From Lachnospiraceae bacterium (GTDB lineage Bacteria > Bacillota > Clostridia > Lachnospirales > Lachnospiraceae), in assembly GCA_030524665.1 (NCBI GenBank), contig JAUNGL010000009.1:1-42907 (forward strand): 42,907 nucleotides of DNA, given 5' to 3'. The position numbers and the translations under genes were made by a program. Positions 7,873 to 16,415 of this stretch are shown here, piece after piece; the stretch's first letter is position 1; every line of letters begins with the position of its first letter. Under the pieces are notes generated by a model. It did not search any database. It saw nothing but the letters and a program-made list of their open reading frames with translations, and had not been told where the DNA came from.

Positions 7873-9915
7873 ATGCTAGACATGGATGAGACAACAAAAT
7901 ACCGTATTTCAGAAGGAACATATGATCGGCCAGGCGTCGTGGTGGAAAAAGACGGCGTAAATTTTGGCTGTATATCAGGGAATGGCATTCCCACACTGCT
8001 GCTTTACAGACGGGGATCTGATCACCCGGAATGTGAAATCCCATTTCCGCAGAAACGGCTTCCGGGCGGCCTTTACAGTCTGAAGGTCCGGCTTCCGAAG
8101 CCATCCGAATATGAATATAATTATCAGATCAACGAAACCGTTATAACTGATCCGTATGCCCCGGAAATAGCCGGACGTGAACAGTTCGGACAGCCCGGTA
8201 CCGCATCCCCTCATACGATCCGCGGAAGAATTCCCGGGAGAAAGTATGACTGGAAGGATGATGCTTTACCTGAATTGCCATATGAAGACATTGTAATGTA
8301 CCAGCTTCATGTGCGCGGCTTTACAATGCAGAAAAACTCCGGAGTCAGACACAGGGGAACTTACCGCGGACTCCGTGAAAAAATCCCATACCTGAAAGAG
8401 CTCGGTATCAATCAGCTCCGGTTAATGCCTGCCTATGAATTCGATGAGATTATACGGCAACTTCCGACTGGAAGTACGGCGCAGATGACGGATTCTTTCC
8501 GGCAGCTGACCGCACAGCAGATCGCGGCAGATCAGGCGCGCTTGAAAGAACATCCCTCTGAAGCCGGAAATCGGAAAACCCAGAAGCCATTGCCTGAGGC
8601 GTCTGAATTGGTCCCGGATCAGTCCTTCCGCGTCAATTACTGGGGATACGGACCCGGATATTATTTTGCACCGAAAGCTTCCTATGCGTCCATACCGGAA
8701 CGTGCTTCTGAGGAATTCAAAGATCTGATCTGTACCTGCCACAGTGAAAAGATCGAAGTGATTATGGAATTTTATTTCGGCGACGAGGCCGATTTCGGGA
8801 TGATATCCGCCTGTCTTGACTATTGGGCGAAAGAATACCATATTGATGGGTTTGCAGTCATGGCGCGTGACAGTATTCTTACAGAGCTTGTCCGGATGCC
8901 GTTGTTCACCGACCGTAAGCTGATAGGTACTTGGTTCTCAGAAGATGTTCTGAACCACAGGAAAAATACAGAGCACAGAATGCTCGCAGAATCGAACGAC
9001 GGCTTTATGAATGACTGCCGGCGCCTCTTGAAAGGGGACGAAAACTGTCTCGGCAGCTTCAGCGGAAGAATCAGGCGCAATCCGAAGAGTCATGCAGTGA
9101 TTAACTATATGACACACCATGACGGATTTACGATGCTGGATCTCGTTTCCTATGACCGGAAGCACAACGAAGCAAACGGACAGAAGGGTGCTGACGGTAC
9201 AGATTACAATTTCAGCTGGAACTGCGGCCAGGAAGGAACTGTACGCAAGAAGGCGATCCTTGAGCTCAGGCAGCGTCAGATGAAAAATGCCTATGCCATG
9301 ATGCTGCTTTCGCAGGGAACACCAATGCTGCTTTCCGGTGACGAATTTGCCAATTCGCAAAACGGCAATAACAATCCTTACTGCCATGACAATGAATTGT
9401 CCTGGGTAGACTGGAGCAAAAAGCGAAGAGAGCAGTATCTGACGGATTTCGTGCGAAAGCTGATTTCATTCCGCCAGAAACATCGGATTCTGCATATGAA
9501 ATGTGAATTGTACGGTTCCGATATGCTGTCCTGCGGCTATCCGGATCTATCCTTCCATAGTTCCAAGGCATGGTACGGCGCTTTTGAACCGACAAACCGC
9601 CATATCGGCTGTATGTATGCCGAACAGTATGCAGAAGCGTCAGGCTTTCTCTATATTGCCTACAACATGCACTGGGAGTCCCATGAATTCGCACTTCCTC
9701 TGCTTCCAAAGAACACCTGCTGGTGTCAGGTGATTGATACATCCAAAAAAGAAAGCTTTATCGCAGGAGATGAACAGACTGTCTATGAAAATGAAAAATA
9801 TTTTACAGTTCCGCCGAGAACTGTCATGGTACTTGAAACAAAAGAAAGAGACATTCGCCCGGCTAAAAAAAGCCGTCGGACTGCTGACATGGGAGAAGAC
9901 AAAGGGACACTTTAA
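7873..9915 (+). CDS. GlgX/isoamylase-like GH13 family protein, probably catalytically inactive
   Basis: The N-terminal part (to ~residue 110) resembles an isoamylase early-set (CBM48) domain, then a GH13 barrel. GlgX-like landmarks are clear: MYQLHVRGFT, NYWGYGPGYYFAPKASYAS, HHDGFTMLDLVSYDRKHNEA, and GNNNPYCHDNELSWVDW. In GH13 region II the family has GFRFDLA with the nucleophile Asp; here the sequence is DGFAVMARDS, so the Arg and Asp are lost. Region III (AEPWD, acid/base Glu) is replaced by GTWFSED, and region I (DVVYNH) by EFYFGDE. Only the region IV His-Asp remains. Active GlgX debranches glycogen; this one may bind glucan without cutting it. ATG 7873 follows AGGAGAAAGG. The 3' end overlaps the next gene. 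Confidence 0.8.
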   Translation: MLDMDETTKYRISEGTYDRPGVVVEKDGVNFGCISGNGIPTLLLYRRGSDHPECEIPFPQKRLPGGLYSLKVRLPKPSEYEYNYQINETVITDPYAPEIAGREQFGQPGTASPHTIRGRIPGRKYDWKDDALPELPYEDIVMYQLHVRGFTMQKNSGVRHRGTYRGLREKIPYLKELGINQLRLMPAYEFDEIIRQLPTGSTAQMTDSFRQLTAQQIAADQARLKEHPSEAGNRKTQKPLPEASELVPDQSFRVNYWGYGPGYYFAPKASYASIPERASEEFKDLICTCHSEKIEVIMEFYFGDEADFGMISACLDYWAKEYHIDGFAVMARDSILTELVRMPLFTDRKLIGTWFSEDVLNHRKNTEHRMLAESNDGFMNDCRRLLKGDENCLGSFSGRIRRNPKSHAVINYMTHHDGFTMLDLVSYDRKHNEANGQKGADGTDYNFSWNCGQEGTVRKKAILELRQRQMKNAYAMMLLSQGTPMLLSGDEFANSQNGNNNPYCHDNELSWVDWSKKRREQYLTDFVRKLISFRQKHRILHMKCELYGSDMLSCGYPDLSFHSSKAWYGAFEPTNRHIGCMYAEQYAEASGFLYIAYNMHWESHEFALPLLPKNTCWCQVIDTSKKESFIAGDEQTVYENEKYFTVPPRTVMVLETKERDIRPAKKSRRTADMGEDKGTL

Positions 9916-10444
9916 AACCATTACGGAACACAAGCTGCTCGTCATGCAGTACTGCTTCCGTATAGGACTGTACCGTCAGGGCCTGATGCACGACCTGTCC
10001 AAATATATGCCCTCTGAATTCCTGCAGGGCTGTATGTACTATCAGGACGGGAAGCGCAGCCCCAATAACGGTGAACGCGAGGACAAAGGTTATTCCTTCG
10101 CATGGCTGCACCACAAAGGACGCAATCGGCATCATTTCGAATTCTGGCTGGATTATACGCTGCAGCCTTCAAAGGACACTTATCCGCTGCAGCCCATCCG
10201 GATGCCCCGGAAATACGTAGCAGAAATGCTGATGGACCGGATCAGTGCCTCCAAGAACTACAACAAAGAAGCATACACGCAACATGATCCTCTGAAATAC
10301 TTTGAGCATGGGCGCAGCCATTACCTGCTGCATCCGCAGACATCCCGTGAGCTGCACGGGATGCTCCGGATTCTCGATCAGCGTGGAGAAGAAGAGCTGA
10401 TACGGTTTGTGAAGCATTATTATCTGAAAGGGAAAGAAATCTAA
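9785..10444 (+). CDS. DUF5662 family protein
   Basis: The conserved part begins at about KGHFKTITEHKLLVM and continues through GLMHDLSKY, SPNNGERE and AWLHHKGRNRHHFE, which are typical of DUF5662; the conserved His and Asp residues (HDLSK, HHKGRNRHH) hint at a metal site, but no function is established to my knowledge. The gene overlaps the end of the GH13 gene by up to 131 nt in another frame. The start is uncertain: ATG 9770 touches its AGGAG, ATG 9785 is 15 nt from it, and a TTG near 9833 would fit the shorter proteins of the family. The overlap implies co-transcription with the GH13 gene. Confidence 0.8.
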   Translation: MKMKNILQFRRELSWYLKQKKETFARLKKAVGLLTWEKTKGHFKTITEHKLLVMQYCFRIGLYRQGLMHDLSKYMPSEFLQGCMYYQDGKRSPNNGEREDKGYSFAWLHHKGRNRHHFEFWLDYTLQPSKDTYPLQPIRMPRKYVAEMLMDRISASKNYNKEAYTQHDPLKYFEHGRSHYLLHPQTSRELHGMLRILDQRGEEELIRFVKHYYLKGKEI

Positions 10445-10485
10445 GACCGGCAATCTATGTTCCGGAATCAGAAAGGAACCTGCAT

Positions 10486-10965
10486 TTAGTCCGGATAGAC
10501 CAGCCGCTCCTCTGAGACCTGATCCAGAACCTCTGTCAGATATTTATTGGCATAGTAGTGAGCCATCGGCAGGCTCATATCCAGATAGTTTCCGCAGTCT
10601 TTCGCAGATGCACCGGGAATCTCTCCTTCAAAGTCACGGATAAATGTAAACATTTCTCTCATCAGCGGTACGATCGCAGCAGATTCATAGTCTCCTGCGA
10701 GCAGTAGATAAAATCCGGTACGGCATCCCATTGGCCCGAAATATACGGTCTGGCTGCCGTATACCGGATGATTTCTGAGAAAGGTGGCAGCAAGATGCTC
10801 AATGGCATGAACCTCTGCCGTATTCATAACAGGTTCCTCATTTGGTTTTGTGATGCGGATATCAAAAGTAGTGATCGTTTCACTGCCGACATGATCCTTG
10901 CGTGAAACATAAAGCCCCGGCAGGAGCCGGATATGGTCAATTGTAAAACTTGCAATCTTTTCCAT
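10486..10965 (-). CDS. luxS: S-ribosylhomocysteine lyase (autoinducer-2 synthase)
   Basis: LuxS splits S-ribosylhomocysteine into homocysteine and the precursor of autoinducer-2, as part of the activated methyl cycle. The 159-residue protein carries the metal-binding HAIEH at residues 53-57, GCRTGFY with its conserved Cys-Arg, and the second metal ligand Cys ~126 in AKDCGNY. ATG 10965 follows AAAGGA by 5 nt. It is alone on the minus strand, with no pfs or metabolic partner next to it. The 5' region contains three GTCACAG repeats, one in the promoter spacer. Confidence 0.97.
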   Translation of the reverse strand: MEKIASFTIDHIRLLPGLYVSRKDHVGSETITTFDIRITKPNEEPVMNTAEVHAIEHLAATFLRNHPVYGSQTVYFGPMGCRTGFYLLLAGDYESAAIVPLMREMFTFIRDFEGEIPGASAKDCGNYLDMSLPMAHYYANKYLTEVLDQVSEERLVYPD

Positions 10966-11023
10966 AGTGATCCTTTCTGAAGTATAACTTCTATTCTGTA
11001 ATAAATGACAGTTCAGCTCCTGT

Positions 11024-11096
11024 CTGTGACCTGCACAGCCTGTGACCGAGCTGTTATTCTTCAAGCTGTAGCTATTTTAGCAGATTGGGCTGTGAC
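11024..11096 (-). repeat. three GTCACAG repeats in the luxS promoter and leader
   Basis: Read on the minus strand, GTCACAG occurs at 11096-11090 (directly after the -35 box), 11046-11040 and 11030-11024. The two leader copies are 16 nt apart and lie inside an imperfect stem closed by CAGCTC/GAGCTG. The arrangement suggests an operator or RNA structure. No SAM or SAH riboswitch consensus was recognised. Confidence 0.4.
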
Positions 11097-11102
11097 TTAC
11101 AA
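11074..11102 (-). promoter_or_regulatory. promoter for luxS
   Basis: Minus-strand TTGTAA (11102-11097) and TAAAAT (11079-11074) with 17-nt spacing. The leader would be about 100 nt. Confidence 0.55.
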
Positions 11103-11162
11103 CTAAAAATTTCCGTATGATCCATTCAGGACCGCAATAGAGCCTACGTAGAGGAGTACAAA

Positions 11163-11300
11163 ATGAGATATAATAACCACATAAATTTAATAAAAGAACA
11201 TGCGGTTTTCCGGTCGTATATTACATATATCAATCATTTCCCGGAAATATATTGCATAACTCTGCATATTGCACAAATTTCCGGCAGCAGAGTAGTTTGA
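11163..11300 (+). CDS. possible 45-aa leader peptide upstream of the aminoglycoside nucleotidyltransferase
   Basis: ATG 11163 is preceded by GAGGAG with a 6-nt spacer, a good ribosome site, and the frame runs 45 codons (starting MRYNNHINLIKEHAVF) to TGA 11300, 34 nt before the next gene. Its 3' half contains a dyad: CCGGAAAT (11241-11248) pairs with ATTTCCGG (11277-11284), with an inner bulged stem. Ribosome position on this frame could therefore change folding before the downstream start. I recognise no family; the AT-rich codons make a chance frame possible. Confidence 0.35.
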   Translation: MRYNNHINLIKEHAVFRSYITYINHFPEIYCITLHIAQISGSRVV

Positions 11301-11334
11301 AAACAATACTTCACATGATAAAGGAGAGACGAAC

Positions 11335-12225
11335 ATGCGCACCGAACAGCAAATGTATGATATTATTCTGAAAACGGCAGAGAGCGATCCACGTATCCTC
11401 GCAGTCTATATGAATGGTTCACGTGTGAACCCAAATGTACCAAAAGATATCTTTCAGGATTACGATATTGTCTATGTGGTCGCGGACACGAAACCATTTT
11501 ATGAGGATGAAACATGGATCGACCACTTTGGCGAACGTCTTTATATGCAGATGCCGGAAAAGATGGATGCCCTGAGAGGACGTGAATTTCATTTTGATGA
11601 GATCTACGGCTGGCTGATGCAGTTTGCCGACGGCAACAGGATTGATCTTCATGTGGTATCACCGGAATACGCCCAAAAAGACATTCTGTCAGACAAGCTG
11701 TGCAGAATCCTGCTGGACAAAGAAGGAATCTTACCAGCCATACCGGACGCCACGGATGAAGACTATCACGTAAAAAAACCTTCACATGAAGATTTCTGGT
11801 GTGACTGCAACAATTTCTGGTGGTGTATGAACAATGTTGCTAAAGGACTCTGGCGCAGGGAAATCCCTTACGTCATGGACATGCTCAACATGATTATCCG
11901 CCCTCATCTGGTCAATCTGCTGTCCTGGGAAATCGGAATAAGAACCAATTTTGCGTGCAGCGTCGGCAAATCCGGGAAATACATGTACCGCTATCTGGAG
12001 CGGTGCGACTGGGAAGCTTTTCTGAAGACATACCCTGACAGTGATACGGAGCATATCTGGCAATCTGTATTCGTAATGTGTGACCTGTTTGAGAAAACAG
12101 CTCTTCAGGTCGCAGATCAACTCGGTTATATTTACCAGAGAGAAGAAGCAGCGGCCAGCCGGTATTTTCTGGAGCATGTGAAAAAGCTGCCGGAAGACGC
12201 AGAAGAAATTTTTGTATCGGAATAG
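11335..12225 (+). CDS. aminoglycoside 6-adenylyltransferase family protein (ANT(6)/AadK-like)
   Basis: Members adenylylate streptomycin at position 6 of the streptidine ring using ATP. The 296-residue protein matches the family throughout: an N-terminal nucleotidyltransferase domain with MNGSRVNPNVPKD and the metal-binding DYDIVYVV, a further Asp in RIDLHVV, and the helical C-terminal half with FWWCMNNVAKGLWR and the segment ending IGIRTNF. Length fits the ANT(6)/AadK group (about 285-300). ATG 11335 follows AAAGGAGAG. It may be an intrinsic chromosomal version like Bacillus aadK; no transposase or other resistance gene is adjacent. Actual resistance is not shown by sequence. Confidence 0.9.
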   Translation: MRTEQQMYDIILKTAESDPRILAVYMNGSRVNPNVPKDIFQDYDIVYVVADTKPFYEDETWIDHFGERLYMQMPEKMDALRGREFHFDEIYGWLMQFADGNRIDLHVVSPEYAQKDILSDKLCRILLDKEGILPAIPDATDEDYHVKKPSHEDFWCDCNNFWWCMNNVAKGLWRREIPYVMDMLNMIIRPHLVNLLSWEIGIRTNFACSVGKSGKYMYRYLERCDWEAFLKTYPDSDTEHIWQSVFVMCDLFEKTALQVADQLGYIYQREEAAASRYFLEHVKKLPEDAEEIFVSE

Positions 12226-12269
12226 CCAAATAAATATTATTTCATGCCAAGACACAACAAGAGTAATAC

Positions 12270-12419
12270 ATGCACAGAAAAATGCGAGACCTGATTGCAC
12301 AAGGTCTGTCCGGGGATGATCTCTTAGCAGCCTTCAGGGAAATACAGGCAAAAATACGTCCAGCTATCGAAACAATGTTGAATGATACTATTATTTCAGG
12401 AGTTGGGCATTACGCCTGA
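12270..12419 (+). CDS. possible small ORF or gene remnant (49 aa)
   Basis: In the 344-nt gap between the nucleotidyltransferase and the patatin gene, a frame from ATG 12270 encodes 49 residues beginning MHRKMRDLIAQGLSGDDLL. The amphipathic, Leu/Ala/Glu-rich composition is protein-like. The ribosome site is weak (AAGAG). I do not recognise it; it may be a fragment of a larger lost gene. The remaining 150 nt of the gap (12420-12569) show no clear gene or terminator. Confidence 0.25.
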   Translation: MHRKMRDLIAQGLSGDDLLAAFREIQAKIRPAIETMLNDTIISGVGHYA

Positions 12420-12569
12420 CTGGTATAAAATCCGATACTATATTCTGCTGGATGAGTTGTTTTAAATCCACATTCATGTATTTTTGTGCCCCGACTGCAT
12501 GGTTTGAAACATGGAAGCATCATCACAAATTGATATGAAATATATTATAGGAAATTCGGAGGAGACATT

Positions 12570-13457
12570 ATGAAAAAAGTTGGTATGATTCTGGAAGGCG
12601 GAGGGCAGCGCGGCATTTTCACAAGCGGTGTCCTGGATTATCTGATGGGACAGAAGCTGGAAATCCCGTATGTCATCGGGGTTTCAGCCGGAGCCTGCAA
12701 TGCACTGGATTACGTTTCAGGACAGATTCTGCGGACGAAAGAATGTATGCTGGATTCCCAGCTGAATTATGAGCTTTACGGCATGCGCACGATGATGAAA
12801 ACAAAATATTTTATGAATATGAATCTGATTTTCAACCAGTTTCCAAACGAGGATTATCCGTTCGATTTCAAAACATTTGTGAAATCGCCCTCTCGCTGCC
12901 TGCTCGCCACCACAAACTGTCTGACGGGAAAGGCCGTATTTCTGGAAGAGTACCGCGACCGGGAACGTCTGCTGGATATCTGCAAGGCTTCGTCGAGCCT
13001 TCCGTTCGCTGCCCCGATGGTCAAAATCGACGGGATACCCATGCTCGATGGAGGAATTGCTGATTCCGTACCGGTGAAAAAGGCAATAGACGACGGATTC
13101 GATTATAATCTCGTGATTCTGACCCGCAGGAGAGGATATTATAAGAGCGAAGGTAAATCCACCATGCAGCTTGCAAATATATACTATAAACGGTATCCGA
13201 TGCTTGCCAAAGCACTGATGCAGCGGAACCATAATTACAACCGGACGATGTTTCTGATCGAGAAGCTGGAACGCCAGGGCCGTGTATTTGTAATCCGTCC
13301 GGAAATGCCATGTGTGAGCAGAACAGAACGTGATCTGGAAAAGCTGGAGGATTTCTACTGGCATGGATATGACATGGGAGAGAAGGTCTGGCCGGAACTG
13401 AAAAAATGGATGGCAGCACGCGAGGAGTGTATCAGCCGGAAGCGGATGCTCAGATAA
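12570..13457 (+). CDS. patatin-like phospholipase family protein
   Basis: A serine hydrolase expected to cleave acyl chains from lipids. The 295-residue protein has the oxyanion loop EGGGQRG (residues 9-15), the nucleophile elbow GVSAG (Ser 39) and the dyad Asp in LDGGIAD (~159). The C-terminal third (about residues 200-285) resembles the region described as DUF6363 in related bacterial patatins, with HNYNR and a conserved charged end. There is no signal peptide, so the protein is cytosolic. ATG 12570 follows CGGAGGAGAC. It is followed by the separate L21 promoter and appears monocistronic. Confidence 0.93.
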   Translation: MKKVGMILEGGGQRGIFTSGVLDYLMGQKLEIPYVIGVSAGACNALDYVSGQILRTKECMLDSQLNYELYGMRTMMKTKYFMNMNLIFNQFPNEDYPFDFKTFVKSPSRCLLATTNCLTGKAVFLEEYRDRERLLDICKASSSLPFAAPMVKIDGIPMLDGGIADSVPVKKAIDDGFDYNLVILTRRRGYYKSEGKSTMQLANIYYKRYPMLAKALMQRNHNYNRTMFLIEKLERQGRVFVIRPEMPCVSRTERDLEKLEDFYWHGYDMGEKVWPELKKWMAAREECISRKRMLR

Positions 13458-13487
13458 TCAAACTGCGCTGAACCATTATAAAACGGT

Positions 13488-13536
13488 GTTACTGCTCACG
13501 AACCGCAGGGGCGTGAACAGTAACAAAATGGTTACA
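13488..13536 (+). promoter_or_regulatory. large hairpin between the patatin gene and L21 promoter
   Basis: An 11-bp stem with one mismatch pairs TTACTG-C-TCACG with CGTGA-A-CAGTAA around an 11-nt loop. The right arm overlaps GTAAC, which can instead pair with GTTAC a few bases on, so two folds are mutually exclusive. There is no T-run directly after, so it is not a standard terminator for the patatin gene, though that is its likeliest role. Confidence 0.35.
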
Positions 13537-13563
13537 AAATACCTGTTTTTCTGCAAAAAAAGA

Positions 13564-13592
13564 TTGACGTCCTCCCAAAGATGTGCTACTAT
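13564..13592 (+). promoter_or_regulatory. sigma-A promoter of the L21-Prp-L27 operon
   Basis: TTGACG (13564-13569) and TACTAT (13587-13592) with 17-nt spacing. Transcription should start near 13599, at the 5' end of the L21 leader. Confidence 0.8.
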
Positions 13593-13601
13593 AACGAAGT
13601 A

Positions 13602-13665
13602 TGCCGCACAAAGAGGTTTAAGTGTCAATCGACCACCATATTTGGCGAGTAATGATAATAGGAGG
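13602..13665 (+). ncRNA. L21 ribosomal protein leader RNA
   Basis: The stretch between the promoter and rplU contains the conserved blocks of the Bacillota L21 leader: GCCGCACAAAGAGG, TTTAAGTGTC, CGACCACCA, TTTGGCGAGTAA, ending in AGGAGGTG. In Bacillus-type bacteria this leader is thought to allow feedback by ribosomal protein on its own operon. The identification rests on remembered consensus; a covariance search would confirm it. Confidence 0.8.
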
Positions 13666-13671
13666 TGCCAT

Positions 13672-13977
13672 ATGTACGCAATTATTGCAACAGGTGGTAA
13701 ACAGTACAAAGTAGCCGAAGGCGATATCATTAACGTAGAGAAGCTTGGTGTAGAAGCTGGTGAAGTTGTTACTTTTGATCAGGTGCTTGCAGTAAGCAAT
13801 GACGGTCTGAAGGTTGGGGCTGACGTAGCAGATGCTACCGTTACAGCTACCGTAGTAAGAAATGCCAAGGCAAAGAAAGTCATCGTTTACAAGTACAAGA
13901 GAAAAACCGGATACCACAAGAAAAACGGACACAGACAGCAGTACACACAGGTTAAGATTGAAAAGATCAATGGTTAA
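13672..13977 (+). CDS. rplU: 50S ribosomal protein L21
   Basis: The 101-residue protein starts [18 protein letters not shown], has the [17 protein letters not shown] rRNA-binding block and ends in VKIEKING, all standard for bL21, a component of the large subunit that binds 23S rRNA. ATG 13672 follows GGAGGTG. It heads the operon rplU-prp-rpmA. Confidence 0.98.
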   Translation: MYAIIATGGKQYKVAEGDIINVEKLGVEAGEVVTFDQVLAVSNDGLKVGADVADATVTATVVRNAKAKKVIVYKYKRKTGYHKKNGHRQQYTQVKIEKING

Positions 13978-13982
13978 TTGTG

Positions 13983-14300
13983 ATGATACGGTTTGCAGTA
14001 TCCAGATCAGATGGTCATTATACAGGCTTTACGTGTGAAGGACATGCCGGATTTGGGGAAGAAGGACAGGATATTGTCTGTTCCGCAGTATCCGCATTGA
14101 CAATCAATACCGTGAATTCAATCGAAGCATTGACAGAGGACGGATTTGAAGTAGTGCAGTCGGAGGATGGAGGTTATCTAAAGCTTACGCTTACAGATGT
14201 GCCGTCAGATTCTACGACGCTGTTGATGGACAGTCTGGTTTTGGGAATCCAGAATATTTCGGAAAGCTATGGGGAAGATTATATTCAGATCATAGAATAA
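13983..14300 (+). CDS. prp: ribosomal-processing cysteine protease Prp
   Basis: Prp (YsxB) removes a short N-terminal extension from ribosomal protein L27 in Bacillota, which is needed for a working ribosome. The 105-residue protein has the catalytic His in GHAGFG and the Cys in DIVCSAVSAL, as in the family. It sits between rplU and rpmA as usual. I chose ATG 13983; a GTG directly before it (13980) would add one residue, and neither has a strong ribosome site, so translation may be coupled to rplU, whose stop is 5 nt upstream. Confidence 0.95.
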   Translation: MIRFAVSRSDGHYTGFTCEGHAGFGEEGQDIVCSAVSALTINTVNSIEALTEDGFEVVQSEDGGYLKLTLTDVPSDSTTLLMDSLVLGIQNISESYGEDYIQIIE

Positions 14301-14353
14301 GTTTCCTCAGCTTTGACAGAATTGATTTACTAAACATCTGAGGAGGTGTAACT

Positions 14354-14641
14354 ATGTTGAAAATGAACCTTCAGTTGTTTGCTCATAAAAAGGGAGTTGG
14401 TTCTACAAAGAACGGACGTGATTCTGAGTCCAAGAGACTTGGTGCCAAGAGAGCAGACGGCCAGTTTGTAAAAGCCGGCAACATTCTTTACAGACAGCGC
14501 GGAACAAAGATTCACCCGGGTGTGAATGTAGGACGCGGCGGTGATGATACACTGTTTGCAATGGCAGACGGTATCGTTAAGTTCGAGAGAAAAGGAAGAG
14601 ACAAGAAACAGGTTTCAGTTGTTCCGGTTGCAGCAGAATAA
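14354..14641 (+). CDS. rpmA: 50S ribosomal protein L27 with Prp-cleaved N-terminal extension
   Basis: The 95-residue protein has the bL27 core [20 protein letters not shown] and the [15 protein letters not shown] segment. L27 reaches the peptidyl transferase centre. Before the mature AHKKG lies the extension ending MNLQLF, the site where Prp cuts after Phe; the presence of prp next door supports this processing. ATG 14354 follows AGGAGG by 7 nt. A strong terminator follows, although obgE comes only 61 nt later. Confidence 0.98.
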   Translation: MLKMNLQLFAHKKGVGSTKNGRDSESKRLGAKRADGQFVKAGNILYRQRGTKIHPGVNVGRGGDDTLFAMADGIVKFERKGRDKKQVSVVPVAAE

Positions 14642-14651
14642 GCTACATGCA

Positions 14652-14684
14652 GGCTTCAAATCAGTTTGGTTTGAAGCCTTTTTT
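14652..14684 (+). terminator. Rho-independent terminator after rpmA
   Basis: A 9-bp stem GGCTTCAAA/TTTGAAGCC with a 9-nt loop is followed by TTTTTT. It separates the ribosomal protein operon from obgE, probably with partial read-through because no clear promoter precedes obgE. Confidence 0.9.
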
Positions 14685-14693
14685 GTAATATGA

Positions 14694-15996
<1,303 letters not shown>

Positions 15997-15998
<2 letters not shown>

Positions 15999-16023
15999 AA
16001 CAGATCTCCTGTTGCTGTTTTTC
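15997..16023 (+). terminator. possible weak terminator after obgE
   Basis: AAAACAG pairs with CTGTTTT around an 11-nt loop and is followed by a short T-run ending at 16022. The stem is short and starts within the obgE stop codon; it also overlaps the -35 of the next promoter. Confidence 0.4.
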
Positions 16024-16040
16024 CGTATTTCGTGTAAAAT
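16012..16040 (+). promoter_or_regulatory. promoter for the yhbY-nadD operon
   Basis: TTGCTG (16012-16017) and TAAAAT (16035-16040) with 17-nt spacing, and TG before the -10. It lies 27 nt before yhbY. Confidence 0.5.
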
Positions 16041-16067
16041 AGCAAAGGGAGATTAAAGGAGAATATT

Positions 16068-16382
16068 ATGACAAGTAAGCAGAGAGCTTATTTAAAAGGA
16101 CTCGCCATGAACATTGACCCGATTTTCCAGATTGGAAAATCAAGCCTGACACCGGAGAATACTGCCGCCATCGCAGAAGCACTTGAAGCAAGGGAGCTGA
16201 TCAAGATCAGTGTCCTTCAAAACTGTATGGACGATCCGCACGAGATCGCATCCATTGTGGCAGAACGTACCCGTTCCCAGGTTGTTCAGGTAATTGGCAA
16301 GAAAATTGTGCTTTACAAAGAGGAGAAAGATAATAAGAAAAAGATAGAGCTTCCAAAAGCCAAATCTTCCGCAAAAGCGTAA
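16068..16382 (+). CDS. yhbY: YhbY family RNA-binding protein (CRM domain)
   Basis: This 104-residue protein has the CRM fold pattern: MTSKQRAYLKGLA, then PIFQIGKSSLTPE (GxxG-type loop) and ELIKISVLQN, VVQVIGKKIVLYK. YhbY-type proteins bind pre-50S particles and are thought to act in ribosome assembly. The tail (about residues 85-104) is Lys-rich. ATG 16068 follows AAAGGAGA. The order obgE-yhbY-nadD-yqeK-rsfS is conserved in Bacillota. Confidence 0.93.
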   Translation: MTSKQRAYLKGLAMNIDPIFQIGKSSLTPENTAAIAEALEARELIKISVLQNCMDDPHEIASIVAERTRSQVVQVIGKKIVLYKEEKDNKKKIELPKAKSSAKA

Positions 16383-16415
16383 CAGGAATGACTGTAATCT
16401 TCGGAGGTTGAAAGG

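Noticed and set aside
10966-11100. SAM or SAH riboswitch before luxS
   Set aside because: The repeats and stem do not fit any methyl-cycle riboswitch consensus that I can recall.
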